From positions 46,292 to 110,291 of the forward strand of contig NZ_JAJEJV010000003.1 of the NCBI RefSeq assembly GCF_021390675.1: DNA of 64,000 bases. The letters are read 5' to 3'. The translations under genes were made by a program, and so were the position numbers. Positions 37,761-46,857 of the stretch are shown here, piece by piece; the stretch's first letter is position 1, and every line of letters begins with the position of its first letter. The stretch comes from Dyella sp. 2HG41-7 (GTDB taxonomy: Bacteria > Pseudomonadota > Gammaproteobacteria > Xanthomonadales > Rhodanobacteraceae). The notes below the pieces were generated by a model that saw only the letters and a list, made by a program, of their open reading frames with translations, was not told the DNA's origin and made no database searches.

Positions 37761-39134
37761 ATGCAAAAGCTCGAAAAGGTCGTTATCGCCAATCGCGGCG
37801 AAATCGCGTTGCGCATCCTGCGTGCGTGCCACAGCCTGGGTATTCGTACCGTGGCGGTGCACTCGACCGCGGATCGCAATCTCAAGCACGTGGGACTGGC
37901 GGATGAAGCTATCTGCATCGGCCCCGCGCCATCGGTCGACAGTTATCTCAATATTCCGCGCATCATCGCGGCGGCGGAAATCACCGACGCCAACGCGATT
38001 CATCCAGGCTACGGCTTTCTCGCCGAGCGCGCAGATTTCGCCGAACAAGTGGAGCAATCGGGTTTCATCTTTATCGGCCCGACCGCCGATGTGATTCGCA
38101 TGATGGGCGACAAAGTCGAAGCCATTCGCGCGATGAAATCCGCCGGCGTGCCGTGCGTGCCCGGTTCCGGCGGGCCGCTTGGCGACAACGTCGAAGAAAA
38201 CATGCGCATCGCGCGCGAGATCGGTTATCCCGTGATCATCAAAGCCGCCGGCGGCGGCGGCGGTCGCGGCATGCGCGTGGTGCGCACCGAAGCGCATTTG
38301 GGCAACGCCATCACCATGACCAAGCAGGAAGCCAAAGCGGCGTTCGGCAACGATCAGGTGTACATGGAGAAGTTTCTGGAGAATCCGCGTCACGTGGAAA
38401 TCCAGGTGCTCGCCGACGGCCAAGGCAATGCGATTCATCTTGGCGAACGCGATTGCTCCATGCAGCGTCGCCATCAGAAAGTTGTCGAAGAAGCGCCCGC
38501 GCCGGGCATCACGCCGGAATTGCGCGCGCAAATCGGCAAAGTGTGCGTGGATGCGTGCTTGCGCATTGGTTATCGCGGCGCCGGCACGTTCGAATTCCTG
38601 TTCGAGAACGGCAAGTTCTACTTTATCGAAATGAACACACGTATTCAGGTGGAGCATCCGGTGACGGAACTCATCACCGGTGTGGATCTGGTGCGCGAAC
38701 AATTGCTGATCGCCGCGGGCGAAAAGCTGTCGATCAAGCAAGAGCACATCAAGATCCAAGGCCACGCGATCGAATGCCGCATCAACGCGGAAGATCCGGA
38801 AACATTTATGCCTTCGCCAGGCACCGTAAAGCGCTTCGAAGCGCCGGGCGGCCCCGGCGTGCGCGTGGACACGCATCTGTACGACGGATACAAAATTCCG
38901 CCGAACTACGATTCGATGATCGGCAAGCTGATCGTGCACGGACCGGATCGCGAAACCGCCATCGCGCGCATGCGTCTTGCGTTGGCCGAGACGGTGATCG
39001 AAGGCGTGAAGTGCAATCTTCCGCTGCAGCAGCGCATCATGAACGATGTGGGATTCCAGCAAGGCGGACAGAACATCCACTATCTGGAAAAGCGCATGGC
39101 GGAACACAAGGAACATCCGCATAGCGGGCATTGA
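37761..39134 (+). CDS. accC: Biotin carboxylase subunit of acetyl-CoA carboxylase
   Basis: A 457-residue ATP-grasp enzyme. N-terminal domain [26 protein letters not shown] site [34 protein letters not shown]; and the catalytic part [30 protein letters not shown]. It carboxylates the biotin on AccB. The gene normally follows accB closely; here the structured repeat lies in between. Confidence 0.99.
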   Translation: MQKLEKVVIANRGEIALRILRACHSLGIRTVAVHSTADRNLKHVGLADEAICIGPAPSVDSYLNIPRIIAAAEITDANAIHPGYGFLAERADFAEQVEQSGFIFIGPTADVIRMMGDKVEAIRAMKSAGVPCVPGSGGPLGDNVEENMRIAREIGYPVIIKAAGGGGGRGMRVVRTEAHLGNAITMTKQEAKAAFGNDQVYMEKFLENPRHVEIQVLADGQGNAIHLGERDCSMQRRHQKVVEEAPAPGITPELRAQIGKVCVDACLRIGYRGAGTFEFLFENGKFYFIEMNTRIQVEHPVTELITGVDLVREQLLIAAGEKLSIKQEHIKIQGHAIECRINAEDPETFMPSPGTVKRFEAPGGPGVRVDTHLYDGYKIPPNYDSMIGKLIVHGPDRETAIARMRLALAETVIEGVKCNLPLQQRIMNDVGFQQGGQNIHYLEKRMAEHKEHPHSGH

Positions 39135-39142
39135 TTGAGCTC

Positions 39143-39251
39143 GTCATTCCGGCGTAGGCCGGAATCCAGTTCTAATGCGCCGTGCAAAGCACACAATTTG
39201 AGTGCTGCGCACCGCATGTTTGTACTGGATTCCGGCCTGCGCCGGAATGAC
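39143..39251. repeat. REP/BIME-like inverted repeat between accC and prmA
   Basis: GTCATTCCGGCG with its flank (39143-39169) recurs inverted at 39225-39251 (CTGGATTCCGGCC...GGAATGAC). Each arm is itself a short hairpin (ATTCCGGC with GCCGGAAT). This is the common proteobacterial REP pattern. The 251-bp gap contains nothing else recognisable. Confidence 0.85.
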
Positions 39252-39385
39252 GACGACGCTAGAACAGCCATATCGCCCGAGACGAAACGGGGGAAGCTGA
39301 ATTCCGTCGCAAGTTCCAACTCTCGCCCTACCTCGTCGCAAAAAGACGAGAGACAATCGCTCTATCGCCGCCTCACGGAACACCG

Positions 39386-40285
39386 ATGCCCTGGCTCGAA
39401 CTCTCATTGATCGTGCGTGCCGAACAGCAGCCACGCGTGGAAGAGGCGCTGGACGATCTGGGCGCGCTCTCGATCACGATGCGCGACGCCGATGCGGAAA
39501 CGCCCGACGAACAGGCGATTTTCGAGCCTGGCGTCGGCGAATTGCCGTTGTGGCCCACCATCACGTTGAACGCGCTGTTCGAAGCCGATTCCGATCGCCG
39601 TGGCTTGAGCGAAGCGCTGGGCGAATTGCTGCCGTGGTTGGAACCCGATCAACTGAGTTTCCGCGACGTCGCCGACGAAGATTGGGAACGCGCGTGGATG
39701 GATCAATTCAAACCGATGCCGTTTGGGCGTCGGCTATGGATTTATCCCTGGAATATCGCGCCGCCCGAGGATGACAGCGTGATCGTGCAACTTGATCCGG
39801 GCCTGGCCTTCGGCAGCGGCACGCATCCCACCACCGCGTTGTGCCTGGAATGGCTCGACGGCCTGGAAATCGCCGGCAAACGCGTGATCGACTACGGTTG
39901 CGGCTCGGGCATTCTCGCCATCGCCGCGCTCAAGCTGGGCGCGATCTCCGCTGTCGGCGTGGACAACGATCCGCAAGCGCTGACAGCCTCCGCGGACAAC
40001 GCCGAACGCAACCAAGTTGCCGACCGTTTGGCATTGTTTCTGCCCGAGGATTTCGCAGGCGAACCGGCAGACATCTTCGTCGCGAACATTCTCGCCGGCC
40101 CGCTCGGCGAATTGGCGCCCACCTTCGCTGCCCTCGCCAAACCGGGTGCGCCGTTTGCAATCTCCGGGATTCTGCAGGGCCAGCATGAGGAGCTGCTCGC
40201 GCGTTATGCCGAATGGTTCGATGCGCTACGCGTGGACACGCGCGAAGATTGGGTGCGGATCAGCGGGCATCGTCGTCATGCTTGA
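39386..40285 (+). CDS. prmA: Ribosomal protein L11 methyltransferase
   Basis: A 299-residue SAM-dependent methyltransferase. An N-terminal targeting domain (MPWLELSLIVRAEQQPRVEEALDDLGALSITM) is followed by the SAM site VIDYGCGSGILAIAALKLGA, and IFVANILAGPLGELAP contains the NxLA motif. It methylates lysines and the alpha-amine of L11. It lies in the order accC-prmA-zinc ribbon-fis-purH, conserved in related genomes. Confidence 0.96.
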   Translation: MPWLELSLIVRAEQQPRVEEALDDLGALSITMRDADAETPDEQAIFEPGVGELPLWPTITLNALFEADSDRRGLSEALGELLPWLEPDQLSFRDVADEDWERAWMDQFKPMPFGRRLWIYPWNIAPPEDDSVIVQLDPGLAFGSGTHPTTALCLEWLDGLEIAGKRVIDYGCGSGILAIAALKLGAISAVGVDNDPQALTASADNAERNQVADRLALFLPEDFAGEPADIFVANILAGPLGELAPTFAALAKPGAPFAISGILQGQHEELLARYAEWFDALRVDTREDWVRISGHRRHA

Positions 40286-40288
40286 CTC

Positions 40289-40460
40289 TCTCTCCCCTCC
40301 GGGACGCGGAGAGCGGCCATGGATGGCCGCGTCTTGAGGAGCGAGGAAGAGGGCTGAGTGAGGGGCAAACTTGCGAAATGGGTTATTCGAAGTACGCTTC
40401 GATAAAAATTTCCGCAAGCCTTGGCCCCTCACCTCAATCCTCTCCCCGAAAGGGAGAGGA
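40289..40460. repeat. CTCTCCCC-type intergenic repeat
   Basis: It contains the hairpin CCTCTCCC-cgaaa-GGGAGAGG (40439-40446 and 40452-40459) and complementary outer stretches (GTGAGGGGC and GCCCCTCAC). It fills most of the 202-bp gap between prmA and the zinc-ribbon gene. Similar paired hairpins occur at 43521 and 59576. Confidence 0.65.
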
Positions 40461-40487
40461 AGCAAACGCACAGAGCCATACTCAAGC

Positions 40488-41276
40488 ATGTATACGCAAT
40501 GTCCTGAATGCTTGTCCGTGTTTGCAGTCGATGCGCGCACGCTCGCGCAGGCGCACGGCTTTGTCATGTGCGGACATTGCGGCGCAGGCTTCGATTCCAT
40601 CGCCACGCTGTCGGATCAACTGCCGCCCGAACCCTTTTTCGAGCTGCCTTCGCACGAGCCGGGCATCGAGCCGCCGCGCGTGGAATTGGTCGTATATCGG
40701 CCGAAATCCGCGTCCGAGCAAGCCGAAACCGAAGCTCCGCCCGCCGAAGACGTGTTTGCCGACCTTATCGTCACGCCGCGTTTCGCACGCGACGTTCGCG
40801 CTGATAAACCACGTCGATGGCCGTGGGTTGTTGCGTGTTTGGTGTTGTTGATGGGCCTCACCACGCAGCTTGCATGGGCCTTGCGCGATACGTTGGTGAC
40901 CGATCCGACGACCGGTTCGTTGCTTCAACAGGTTTGCAATGCGCTGCAATGCCAATTGCCGCCGGTACGCGACGTCGCCAAGCTGCGTTTGCTGGCGCGC
41001 GACGTACAAACGCATCCGACCGTTCCCGGTGCATTGCTAATCAGCGCCACCGTGCGCAACGACGCCACCTTTACGCAACCGTGGCCGGTGGTCACGCTGC
41101 GTTTATCGGACGGCAACGGCAAAGTGATCGCCATGCGTCGACTCAATGCGTACGAATACCTGGACGACACCGAAGCTTTACGTCGCGGGCTTCAGCCCGG
41201 CGCTAGCACAGCTTTGGTTTTTGAGGTAGAGGATCCGGGTCATCAAGCCGTCGCGTTTGACCTGGGATTTGAATAA
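40488..41276 (+). CDS. Zinc-ribbon and DUF3426 domain membrane protein
   Basis: A 262-residue protein. The N-terminal zinc ribbon (MYTQCPECLSVFAVDARTLAQAHGFVMCGHCGAGFDS) has two CxxC pairs, as in the MJ0042-type ribbon. A variable acidic linker is followed by one transmembrane helix (WPWVVACLVLLMGLTTQLAWAL) and a C-terminal DUF3426 domain (ISATVRNDATFTQPWPVVTLRLSDGNGKVIAMRRLNAYEYL). The function is unknown; the position upstream of fis is conserved. The start was set at the ATG opening the zinc ribbon. Confidence 0.85.
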   Translation: MYTQCPECLSVFAVDARTLAQAHGFVMCGHCGAGFDSIATLSDQLPPEPFFELPSHEPGIEPPRVELVVYRPKSASEQAETEAPPAEDVFADLIVTPRFARDVRADKPRRWPWVVACLVLLMGLTTQLAWALRDTLVTDPTTGSLLQQVCNALQCQLPPVRDVAKLRLLARDVQTHPTVPGALLISATVRNDATFTQPWPVVTLRLSDGNGKVIAMRRLNAYEYLDDTEALRRGLQPGASTALVFEVEDPGHQAVAFDLGFE

Positions 41277-41331
41277 CTGCCGCTTAGTGTCTGTTCGGCA
41301 TAGGCTTATGCGTTTTCATGTCCGTGGGCTC

Positions 41332-41360
41332 TTAATTTTGTCTTCGGTCGCGAGTACACT
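41332..41360 (+). promoter_or_regulatory. Candidate fis promoter
   Basis: TTAATT (41332-41337), a 17-bp spacer, then TACACT (41355-41360), with a GC-rich stretch (CGGTCCCTCGCGC) just downstream. The GC-rich discriminator resembles stringently controlled promoters such as E. coli fis. Pattern evidence only. Confidence 0.4.
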
Positions 41361-41490
41361 CGGTCCCTCGCGCTAAAGAAAAGCTCCGACTCGAAGCCTC
41401 GCTTTGCGCAAACTTTTCGATCCGCCGCGACAGCGGTAACTGCCAAAACATGGTGACGGCCCATGCAGCCGTCACAGTACGTGAGGGGAA

Positions 41491-41778
41491 ATGTCCTTGA
41501 ACGCCGTCAGACTGCCTACCCACGAGGCTGTTCGTGAATCCTCGTCGCAAAGTGCACTGAGTGAATGCGTTACGCGTACCGTGCGTCGCTACCTCGCCGA
41601 CATCGGCGATACGACGTGCGATGAAGGTTTGTATGCGATGGTTCTTCGCGAAGTCGAAGGCCCGCTGTTGCGTGAAGTGTTGGCGTTTCATGACGGCAAT
41701 CAAAGCCGCGCCGCGACGGCGCTGGGCATCAATCGCGCAACGCTGCGCAAAAAGCTGGCCGCGCACGGCCTGCTCTGA
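41491..41778 (+). CDS. fis: DNA-binding protein Fis
   Basis: A 95-residue nucleoid protein (E. coli has 98). The C-terminal helix-turn-helix AFHDGNQSRAATALGINRATLRKKLAAHGL matches Fis closely, and CVTRTVRRYLADIG...GLYAMVLREVEGPLL forms the dimerisation helices. It bends DNA and regulates rRNA and growth-phase genes. Its usual enteric partner dusB is replaced here by the zinc-ribbon gene. Confidence 0.96.
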   Translation: MSLNAVRLPTHEAVRESSSQSALSECVTRTVRRYLADIGDTTCDEGLYAMVLREVEGPLLREVLAFHDGNQSRAATALGINRATLRKKLAAHGLL

Positions 41779-41852
41779 AACACCACTGAATCCCACCGAT
41801 ATTCGCCTCATTTAGCCGTCCAAACAGCGGGCGCGGGCGGCGTTCGTCGCGC

Positions 41853-41858
41853 TATAAT
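41853..41858 (+). promoter_or_regulatory. Consensus -10 box upstream of purH
   Basis: TATAAT lies 30 bp before the purH ATG in an otherwise GC-rich sequence. The -35 region is not clear. A purH promoter separate from fis is likely. Confidence 0.5.
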
Positions 41859-41887
41859 GCGAGGCTTTCACGCACCCGGAAGCCGCC

Positions 41888-43498
41888 ATGCCCGCACCTG
41901 CCGTCACGCCCATCCGCCGCGCCCTGATCAGCGTCTCGGACAAGACCGGACTGATCGAGCTGGGCCAGCGCCTGGCGGCGGCCCACGTGGAATTGCTGTC
42001 CACCGGCGGTAGCGCCAAGGCGCTGCGCGACGCAGGCATTCCGGTGAAGGACGTCAGCGACGTCACCGGCTTCCCGGAAATCATGGACGGTCGCGTCAAG
42101 ACCCTGCATCCCAAGGTGCATGGCGGACTGCTGGGCCGTCGCGGCACCGACGATACGGTGATGAACGAACTAGGCATCGCGCCCATCGATCTGCTGGTGC
42201 TGAACCTGTACCCGTTCGAAGCCACCGTCGCCAAACCGGATTGCACGCTCGAAGAAGCCATCGAAAACATCGACATCGGCGGCCCGGCGATGCTGCGCTC
42301 CGCCGCGAAGAACTGGAACGACGTCGGCGTACTCACCTCGCCCGACCAATACGACGAAGCGCTCGCTGAAATCGAGCAACATGGCGGCTTGAGCCGCGCG
42401 ACGCGGTTCAAACTTTCCGTCACTGCGTTCAATCGCGTCTCCAATTACGACGCTGCGATCAGCGATTACTTGTCGGGCTTGCAACTCAACGATGCGCAAG
42501 ACGCCATTGCGGGCCACGACGCGTTCTCCAGCCAGGCCAACGGGCGTTTCGTGAAGGTGATGGATTTGCGCTACGGCGAAAATCCGCATCAGCAAGCCGC
42601 GTTCTATCGCGATCTGTATCCCGCGCCGGGCACGCTCGCCACGTTCAAACAGCTGCAAGGCAAAGAGCTGTCGTTCAACAACATCGCCGACTCCGATGCC
42701 GCGTGGGAATGCGTGCGCAGCTTCACCAAGCCGGCGTGCGTGATCGTTAAGCATGCCAATCCGTGCGGTGTGGCCGTGAGTTTGGATGGCATCGGCCGCG
42801 CTTACGATCTCGCTTACCAGACCGATCCTACTTCGGCGTTTGGCGGCATCATCGCGTTCAATCGCGAAGTCGATGGCGATACCGCACGCGCTATCGTCGA
42901 ACGTCAATTCGTGGAAGTCGTGCTCGCCCCGGGTTACGCGGCCGACGCGCTGAAGGCTTTCGCCAAGAAGGCGAATGTGCGTGTGCTGGTGATCCCGCCG
43001 CCGGCCAGCGGCGACTTGAGCCAGGCCAATCCGGGCAACGACTGCCGCCGCGTCGGCTCAGGCCTACTCATCCAGACCGCCGATCGCGGCATGGTTACCG
43101 CCGACGACCTCAAGATCGTCACTCGCCGCGCGCCCACGCAAGCGGAAATCGACGATCTGATCTTCGCCTGGAAAGTGGCGAAGTACGTGAAGAGCAACGC
43201 CATCGTCTATGCGCGAGGCCGCCAAACCATTGGTATCGGCGCCGGCCAGATGAGCCGCGTGTACAGCGCGCGCATCGCCGGTATCAAAGCCGCCGACGAG
43301 AAACTGGAAGTGCGCGGTTCGGTGATGGCGTCCGACGCGTTTTTCCCATTCCGCGATGGCATCGACGCGGCGGCCGCCGCAGGCATTCGCGCCGTAATTC
43401 AGCCCGGCGGCTCGATGCGCGATGCGGAAGTGATCGCCGCAGCGGACGAGCACGACATGGCGATGGTGTTCACCGGCATGCGTCACTTCCGTCACTAA
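41888..43498 (+). CDS. purH: Bifunctional AICAR transformylase/IMP cyclohydrolase
   Basis: A 536-residue enzyme. The N-terminal IMP cyclohydrolase domain has [29 protein letters not shown] and [16 protein letters not shown]. The C-terminal transformylase domain has [25 protein letters not shown] (catalytic Lys-His) and [31 protein letters not shown]. It catalyses the last two steps of IMP synthesis in the cytoplasm. Confidence 0.98.
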   Translation: MPAPAVTPIRRALISVSDKTGLIELGQRLAAAHVELLSTGGSAKALRDAGIPVKDVSDVTGFPEIMDGRVKTLHPKVHGGLLGRRGTDDTVMNELGIAPIDLLVLNLYPFEATVAKPDCTLEEAIENIDIGGPAMLRSAAKNWNDVGVLTSPDQYDEALAEIEQHGGLSRATRFKLSVTAFNRVSNYDAAISDYLSGLQLNDAQDAIAGHDAFSSQANGRFVKVMDLRYGENPHQQAAFYRDLYPAPGTLATFKQLQGKELSFNNIADSDAAWECVRSFTKPACVIVKHANPCGVAVSLDGIGRAYDLAYQTDPTSAFGGIIAFNREVDGDTARAIVERQFVEVVLAPGYAADALKAFAKKANVRVLVIPPPASGDLSQANPGNDCRRVGSGLLIQTADRGMVTADDLKIVTRRAPTQAEIDDLIFAWKVAKYVKSNAIVYARGRQTIGIGAGQMSRVYSARIAGIKAADEKLEVRGSVMASDAFFPFRDGIDAAAAAGIRAVIQPGGSMRDAEVIAAADEHDMAMVFTGMRHFRH

Positions 43499-43520
43499 CA
43501 ATCCCCGCCATGACCCATCC

Positions 43521-43631
43521 CCTCCCCTGCTCGCAGGGGAGGATTAGGGTGGGGTCGCACGAGCTTGCCTAAGAGCAAACTCACCGCAAGAGTCACCACT
43601 AAAGCCCACCCCTACTGCACGTAGGGGTGGG
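43521..43631. repeat. Paired GGGG-type hairpin repeat after purH
   Basis: The left hairpin is CCTCCCCTG with CAGGGGAGG (43521-43529 and 43534-43542). The right is CCCACCCCTAC with GTAGGGGTGGG (43605-43615 and 43621-43631). Between them GGGTGGGG and an ACGAGCTTGC stretch resemble the element at 59576-59702. It lies between convergent genes and may act as a terminator. Confidence 0.7.
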
Positions 43632-43641
43632 AGCAAGGGAC

Positions 43642-44655
43642 TCACTGATCTACCACCAGCATCTTCGGTTGAGATGCCTTGTGCGCAACCGACTCCGCAC
43701 GTTGCGCATACCGCCGCGCCAACACCGCGCACACCATCAACTGCATCTGATGAAACAGCATGATCGGCAACACGATCATGCCCAACGCATGCGCTGGGAA
43801 CAGCACGTTCGCCATCGGCACACCGCTGGCCAAGCTTTTTTTCGAGCCGCAGAACACGACGGTGATCTCGTCTTCGCGACTGAAGCCCAACACGCGCGAA
43901 CCGTAACGCGTCGCAAGCAGCGCCAGCGCCAGCAAGACGGCGTTAACGACAAGCAATCCACCCAAGACGGATAGCGGCAATTGCTTCCACAAACCCTGCA
44001 GCACCGCGGCGCTGAACGCCGTGTACACCACCAGCAAAATGGAACCCTGGTCGACAAAACCGATCATTGGACGATGGCGCTGCACCCAACCGCCGATCCA
44101 ACGCTGTGCGATTTGCCCCGCCACAAACGGCACGAACAATTGCAACACGATATCGCCCACCGCGTGCCACGACATCGCGCCCTGCCCTTGCGTTTGCACG
44201 ACCAGTCCCGTCAGCAGCGGCGTGACAACGATACCGATCAAGCTGGACGCCGATGCGGAACACACCGCCGCCGATACGTTGCCGCGCGCGATTGAGGTGA
44301 ATGCGATCGACGACTGCACCGTCGACGGCAGCGTGCACAAAAACAAGATGCCTACATACAGCGCCGGCGTCACCAGCGGCATCAACAGCGGCTTTAACAG
44401 CAAGCCCAGCAACGGAAACAGCGCGAACGTGCTGGCCATGACCGCCACATGCAAACGCCAGTTGGTAATGCCCGCAACCACCGCTTCCCGCGACAACTTT
44501 GCGCCATGCAGAAAGAACAGCAGCGCGATCGCAAGATTGGTCAGCCACTCGAACACCGTCGCTGTGGCGCCGCGACACGGCAAAACGCTGGCGAGAGTCA
44601 CGGTGCCGATTAGGCAAAGCGTGAAATTGTCGGGAAGAAAACGTCGTAGCGACAT
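43642..44655 (-). CDS. Bile-acid:sodium symporter family (YfeH-like) transporter
   Basis: A 337-residue protein with about nine to ten hydrophobic helices. Family features are LTNLAIALLFFLHGAKLS, YVGILFLCTLPSTVQSSIAFTSIARGNVSAAVCSASASSLIGIVVTPLL and EDEITVVFCGSKKSLASGVPMANVLF. It resembles the PF13593/YfeH branch of the symporter superfamily; the substrate is unknown. It is divergent from a LysR regulator, with a 92-bp AT-rich gap containing a palindrome. Confidence 0.9.
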   Translation of the reverse strand: MSLRRFLPDNFTLCLIGTVTLASVLPCRGATATVFEWLTNLAIALLFFLHGAKLSREAVVAGITNWRLHVAVMASTFALFPLLGLLLKPLLMPLVTPALYVGILFLCTLPSTVQSSIAFTSIARGNVSAAVCSASASSLIGIVVTPLLTGLVVQTQGQGAMSWHAVGDIVLQLFVPFVAGQIAQRWIGGWVQRHRPMIGFVDQGSILLVVYTAFSAAVLQGLWKQLPLSVLGGLLVVNAVLLALALLATRYGSRVLGFSREDEITVVFCGSKKSLASGVPMANVLFPAHALGMIVLPIMLFHQMQLMVCAVLARRYAQRAESVAHKASQPKMLVVDQ

Positions 44656-44707
44656 GGCGGCGAGACCGCGAAAAGGACCGGAATACCGCTATTTCAATCG
44701 CCCCATA

Positions 44708-44719
44708 TTGATAAATCAA
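44708..44719. promoter_or_regulatory. Palindrome in the symporter/LysR divergent region
   Basis: TTGAT-AA-ATCAA has perfect 5-bp arms, and another TTGAT occurs at 44738. Its AT-rich character and position between divergent genes fit a LysR (T-N11-A type) binding site. Not proven. Confidence 0.4.
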
Positions 44720-44747
44720 ATCACTTTATTGTATCTATTGATCCATT

Positions 44748-45650
44748 ATGGGAATGAATATCAGTTTGCGGCAGCTACGGGTGTTTCTCGGCGTGGCGCA
44801 ACAGCGTCATTTCCGCCGCGCCGCCGAGCATGTGCACCTCAGCCAGCCGGCCGTAAGCCGGCACATCGCCGACTTGGAGGCCGAACTCGGCGTGCGCCTG
44901 TTCGATCGCAGCACGCGCGAAGTGATTCCCACCGAAGCCGGCCGCTATCTGGAAAGCGCGATCGAACGCGTGCTCGACGAACTCGAAGGCGTACTGGAAC
45001 ACGTGCATTCCGAAGGCGAGCGGCGGCGCGGCAAAATCCGCATTGCATCGGTACCTACGTTGTCGGCCAGCCTGATGCCCGCGTGCATCGCCGATTGCGC
45101 GCGCGAATATCCCGAACTCGCCATCCAATTGCACGATCAAACGCAAACCTTGGTGCTCGATAGCGTGCGCGGCGGCGAAGTGGATTTCGGCATCGCCATC
45201 GATCCACCGGAAGCCGGCGATTTCGATAGCGAAGTCATCATGCGCGATCCGTTCTGCCTGGCCTGCCGTTCCGATCATCCGCTCGCGCGGCAGAAAACCG
45301 TTTCGTGGAAAAAGCTGCAGGGCCAGCCGCTCATTTTGCTCGACTACTCTTCCGGCAGCCGCCGACTGATCGATCAGATCTTGCAAAAGCACGGCGTGGA
45401 AGCGCGCGTCGTGCAACAGACGAGCCACACCCATACCGCGTTCCGCATGGTGGAAGCCGGACTTGGCGTCACGATTACGCCGGCGCTTTCTTCGCCACCT
45501 GCAACACTTGCGGTACGACGACTCACACCCACAGAACAACGCGCCGTCACCCTGATTCACCGCCGCCAGCGTTCGCTGTCGCCGTTGGCGGCGCTGGTAT
45601 GGAACCGTTTGCGCGAATTGGCGGCCAAAGGCGCGCTCACGTCGTATTGA
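44748..45650 (+). CDS. LysR-family transcriptional regulator
   Basis: A 300-residue LTTR. The helix-turn-helix is ISLRQLRVFLGVAQQRHFRRAAEHVHLSQPAVSRHIADLEAELGVRLFDRS. The effector domain contains GKIRIASVPTLSASLMP and GEVDFGIAIDPPEAGDFDSEVIMRDPFCLACRSDHPLA, a CynR/CbbR-like arrangement. It probably regulates the divergent symporter gene. An alternative start is the ATG two codons later (44754). Confidence 0.9.
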   Translation: MGMNISLRQLRVFLGVAQQRHFRRAAEHVHLSQPAVSRHIADLEAELGVRLFDRSTREVIPTEAGRYLESAIERVLDELEGVLEHVHSEGERRRGKIRIASVPTLSASLMPACIADCAREYPELAIQLHDQTQTLVLDSVRGGEVDFGIAIDPPEAGDFDSEVIMRDPFCLACRSDHPLARQKTVSWKKLQGQPLILLDYSSGSRRLIDQILQKHGVEARVVQQTSHTHTAFRMVEAGLGVTITPALSSPPATLAVRRLTPTEQRAVTLIHRRQRSLSPLAALVWNRLRELAAKGALTSY

Positions 45651-45696
45651 AGGCGGGCTCTCTAAGCTGCCGTGATCGCGGCGAGGAGCATGCATC

Positions 45697-46407
45697 ATGC
45701 GCTACGAACTGTATTACTGGTCAGGCATCCAGGGGCGCGGCGAATACGTGCGCTTGGCGCTGGAAGACGCAGGCGCCGAATACGTCGATGTCGCACGCGA
45801 ACGCGGCGATAGCGCGTTGATGCCGTTTCTGCGTGGCAAACACGAAAGCGCGCTGCCCTTCGCGCCGCCCTTTCTCAAAGCTGGACGCCTGTTGATTGCG
45901 CAGACGGCGACGATACTCGCTTATCTCGGTCCGCATCTTGGTCTGGTGCCCGGCGGACAGGCTGCGGAAATCTACGCGCAACAATTGCAATTGACGATTG
46001 CCGATTTCGTGGTGGAAATTCACGACACGCACCACCCCATCGCCGCCAGCTTGTATTACCAGAAGCAGCGCGCCGCCGCGCTCAAACGCGCACAGATTTT
46101 TCGCGACGAGCGTTTGCCGAAATTCCTTGAGTACTTTGAGGACGTGATCGAACGCGGCAACGGTCGAACGGCGTTGTCGCGCCACTCTTATGTCGATCTC
46201 TCGCTGTTTCAACTGGTCAGCGGTCTCGACTACGCGTTTCCCAATGCCATGCGCAAGATGCAAAAACATATGCCGCTGCTGCGCGCCTTAGCCGAACGCA
46301 TCGCCAAACGCCCAAACATCGCCGCGTACTTGGCGTCGCCACGACGCATTGCGTTCAACGAGGAAGGGATTTTCCGGCGCTACCGCGAGCTCGATTCCGT
46401 GCGCTGA
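45697..46407 (+). CDS. Glutathione S-transferase-like protein
   Basis: A 236-residue protein with an N-terminal thioredoxin-like fold of the sigma/alpha-type GST (MRYELYYWSGIQGRGEYVRLALEDAGAEYVDVARE, then PFAPPFLKAGRLLIAQTATILAYLG) and an alpha-helical C-domain (SRHSYVDLSLFQLVSGLDYAFPN). YYWSGIQGRGEYVRL and IAQTATIL are the GSH-binding signatures. The substrate is unknown. It lies 46 bp after the LysR gene, possibly co-transcribed. Confidence 0.85.
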   Translation: MRYELYYWSGIQGRGEYVRLALEDAGAEYVDVARERGDSALMPFLRGKHESALPFAPPFLKAGRLLIAQTATILAYLGPHLGLVPGGQAAEIYAQQLQLTIADFVVEIHDTHHPIAASLYYQKQRAAALKRAQIFRDERLPKFLEYFEDVIERGNGRTALSRHSYVDLSLFQLVSGLDYAFPNAMRKMQKHMPLLRALAERIAKRPNIAAYLASPRRIAFNEEGIFRRYRELDSVR

Positions 46408-46416
46408 TTGCGCGCC

Positions 46417-46848
46417 TCAGAACAACGCGATCACCAACGATCCCGCCACGATCAGCACGCCGCCGATCAATACCGGCCAACTCGGCTTTTCGCCGAGCAG
46501 CAACAAACCCAGCACGATCGCGATGGCGACGCTGAGTTTGTCGATCGGCGCGACTTTGCTGATCGGCCCAAGCTGCAACGCGCGGTAATAGCACAGCCAC
46601 GAAAGCCCGGTCGCGATGCCCGAAAGCACCAGAAACACCCAGCTATGCCAAGGCAAGCCCGTGGGCTTCGCCCATTCCGAACGCAAACTGAGAATGCCCG
46701 CGGTAACGACGAGAATAACGACCGTGCGAATAAACGTGGCGAGATTGGAATTGATGCCCGCCACGCCAAGCTTGCCGAACAACGCCGTCAGCGCGGCGAA
46801 GAACGCCGAGCCCAAAGCGAACAGCAGCCAGCTTTCGCGCAGATTCAT
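46417..46848 (-). CDS. Half-size EamA-family membrane protein
   Basis: A 143-residue protein with about five helices: LLFALGSAFFAALTALFGKLGVAG, ATFIRTVVILVVTAGIL, WVFLVLSGIATGLSWLCYYRALQLGPISKVAPIDKLSVAIAIVLGLLLLGE and PVLIGGVLIVAGSLVIALF. This is a single EamA repeat, as in small multidrug-type transporters that must dimerise; it is complete, not truncated. It is convergent with the GST gene (9 bp) and starts 9 bp after the DUF2782 stop. Confidence 0.85.
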   Translation of the reverse strand: MNLRESWLLFALGSAFFAALTALFGKLGVAGINSNLATFIRTVVILVVTAGILSLRSEWAKPTGLPWHSWVFLVLSGIATGLSWLCYYRALQLGPISKVAPIDKLSVAIAIVLGLLLLGEKPSWPVLIGGVLIVAGSLVIALF

Positions 46849-46857
46849 TCGCTAAGT

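Noticed and set aside
37352..37918. Open frame on the minus strand across the accB-accC repeat
   Set aside because: It runs through the inverted repeat and into two strong genes on the other strand; the amino acid pattern simply reflects the repeat.
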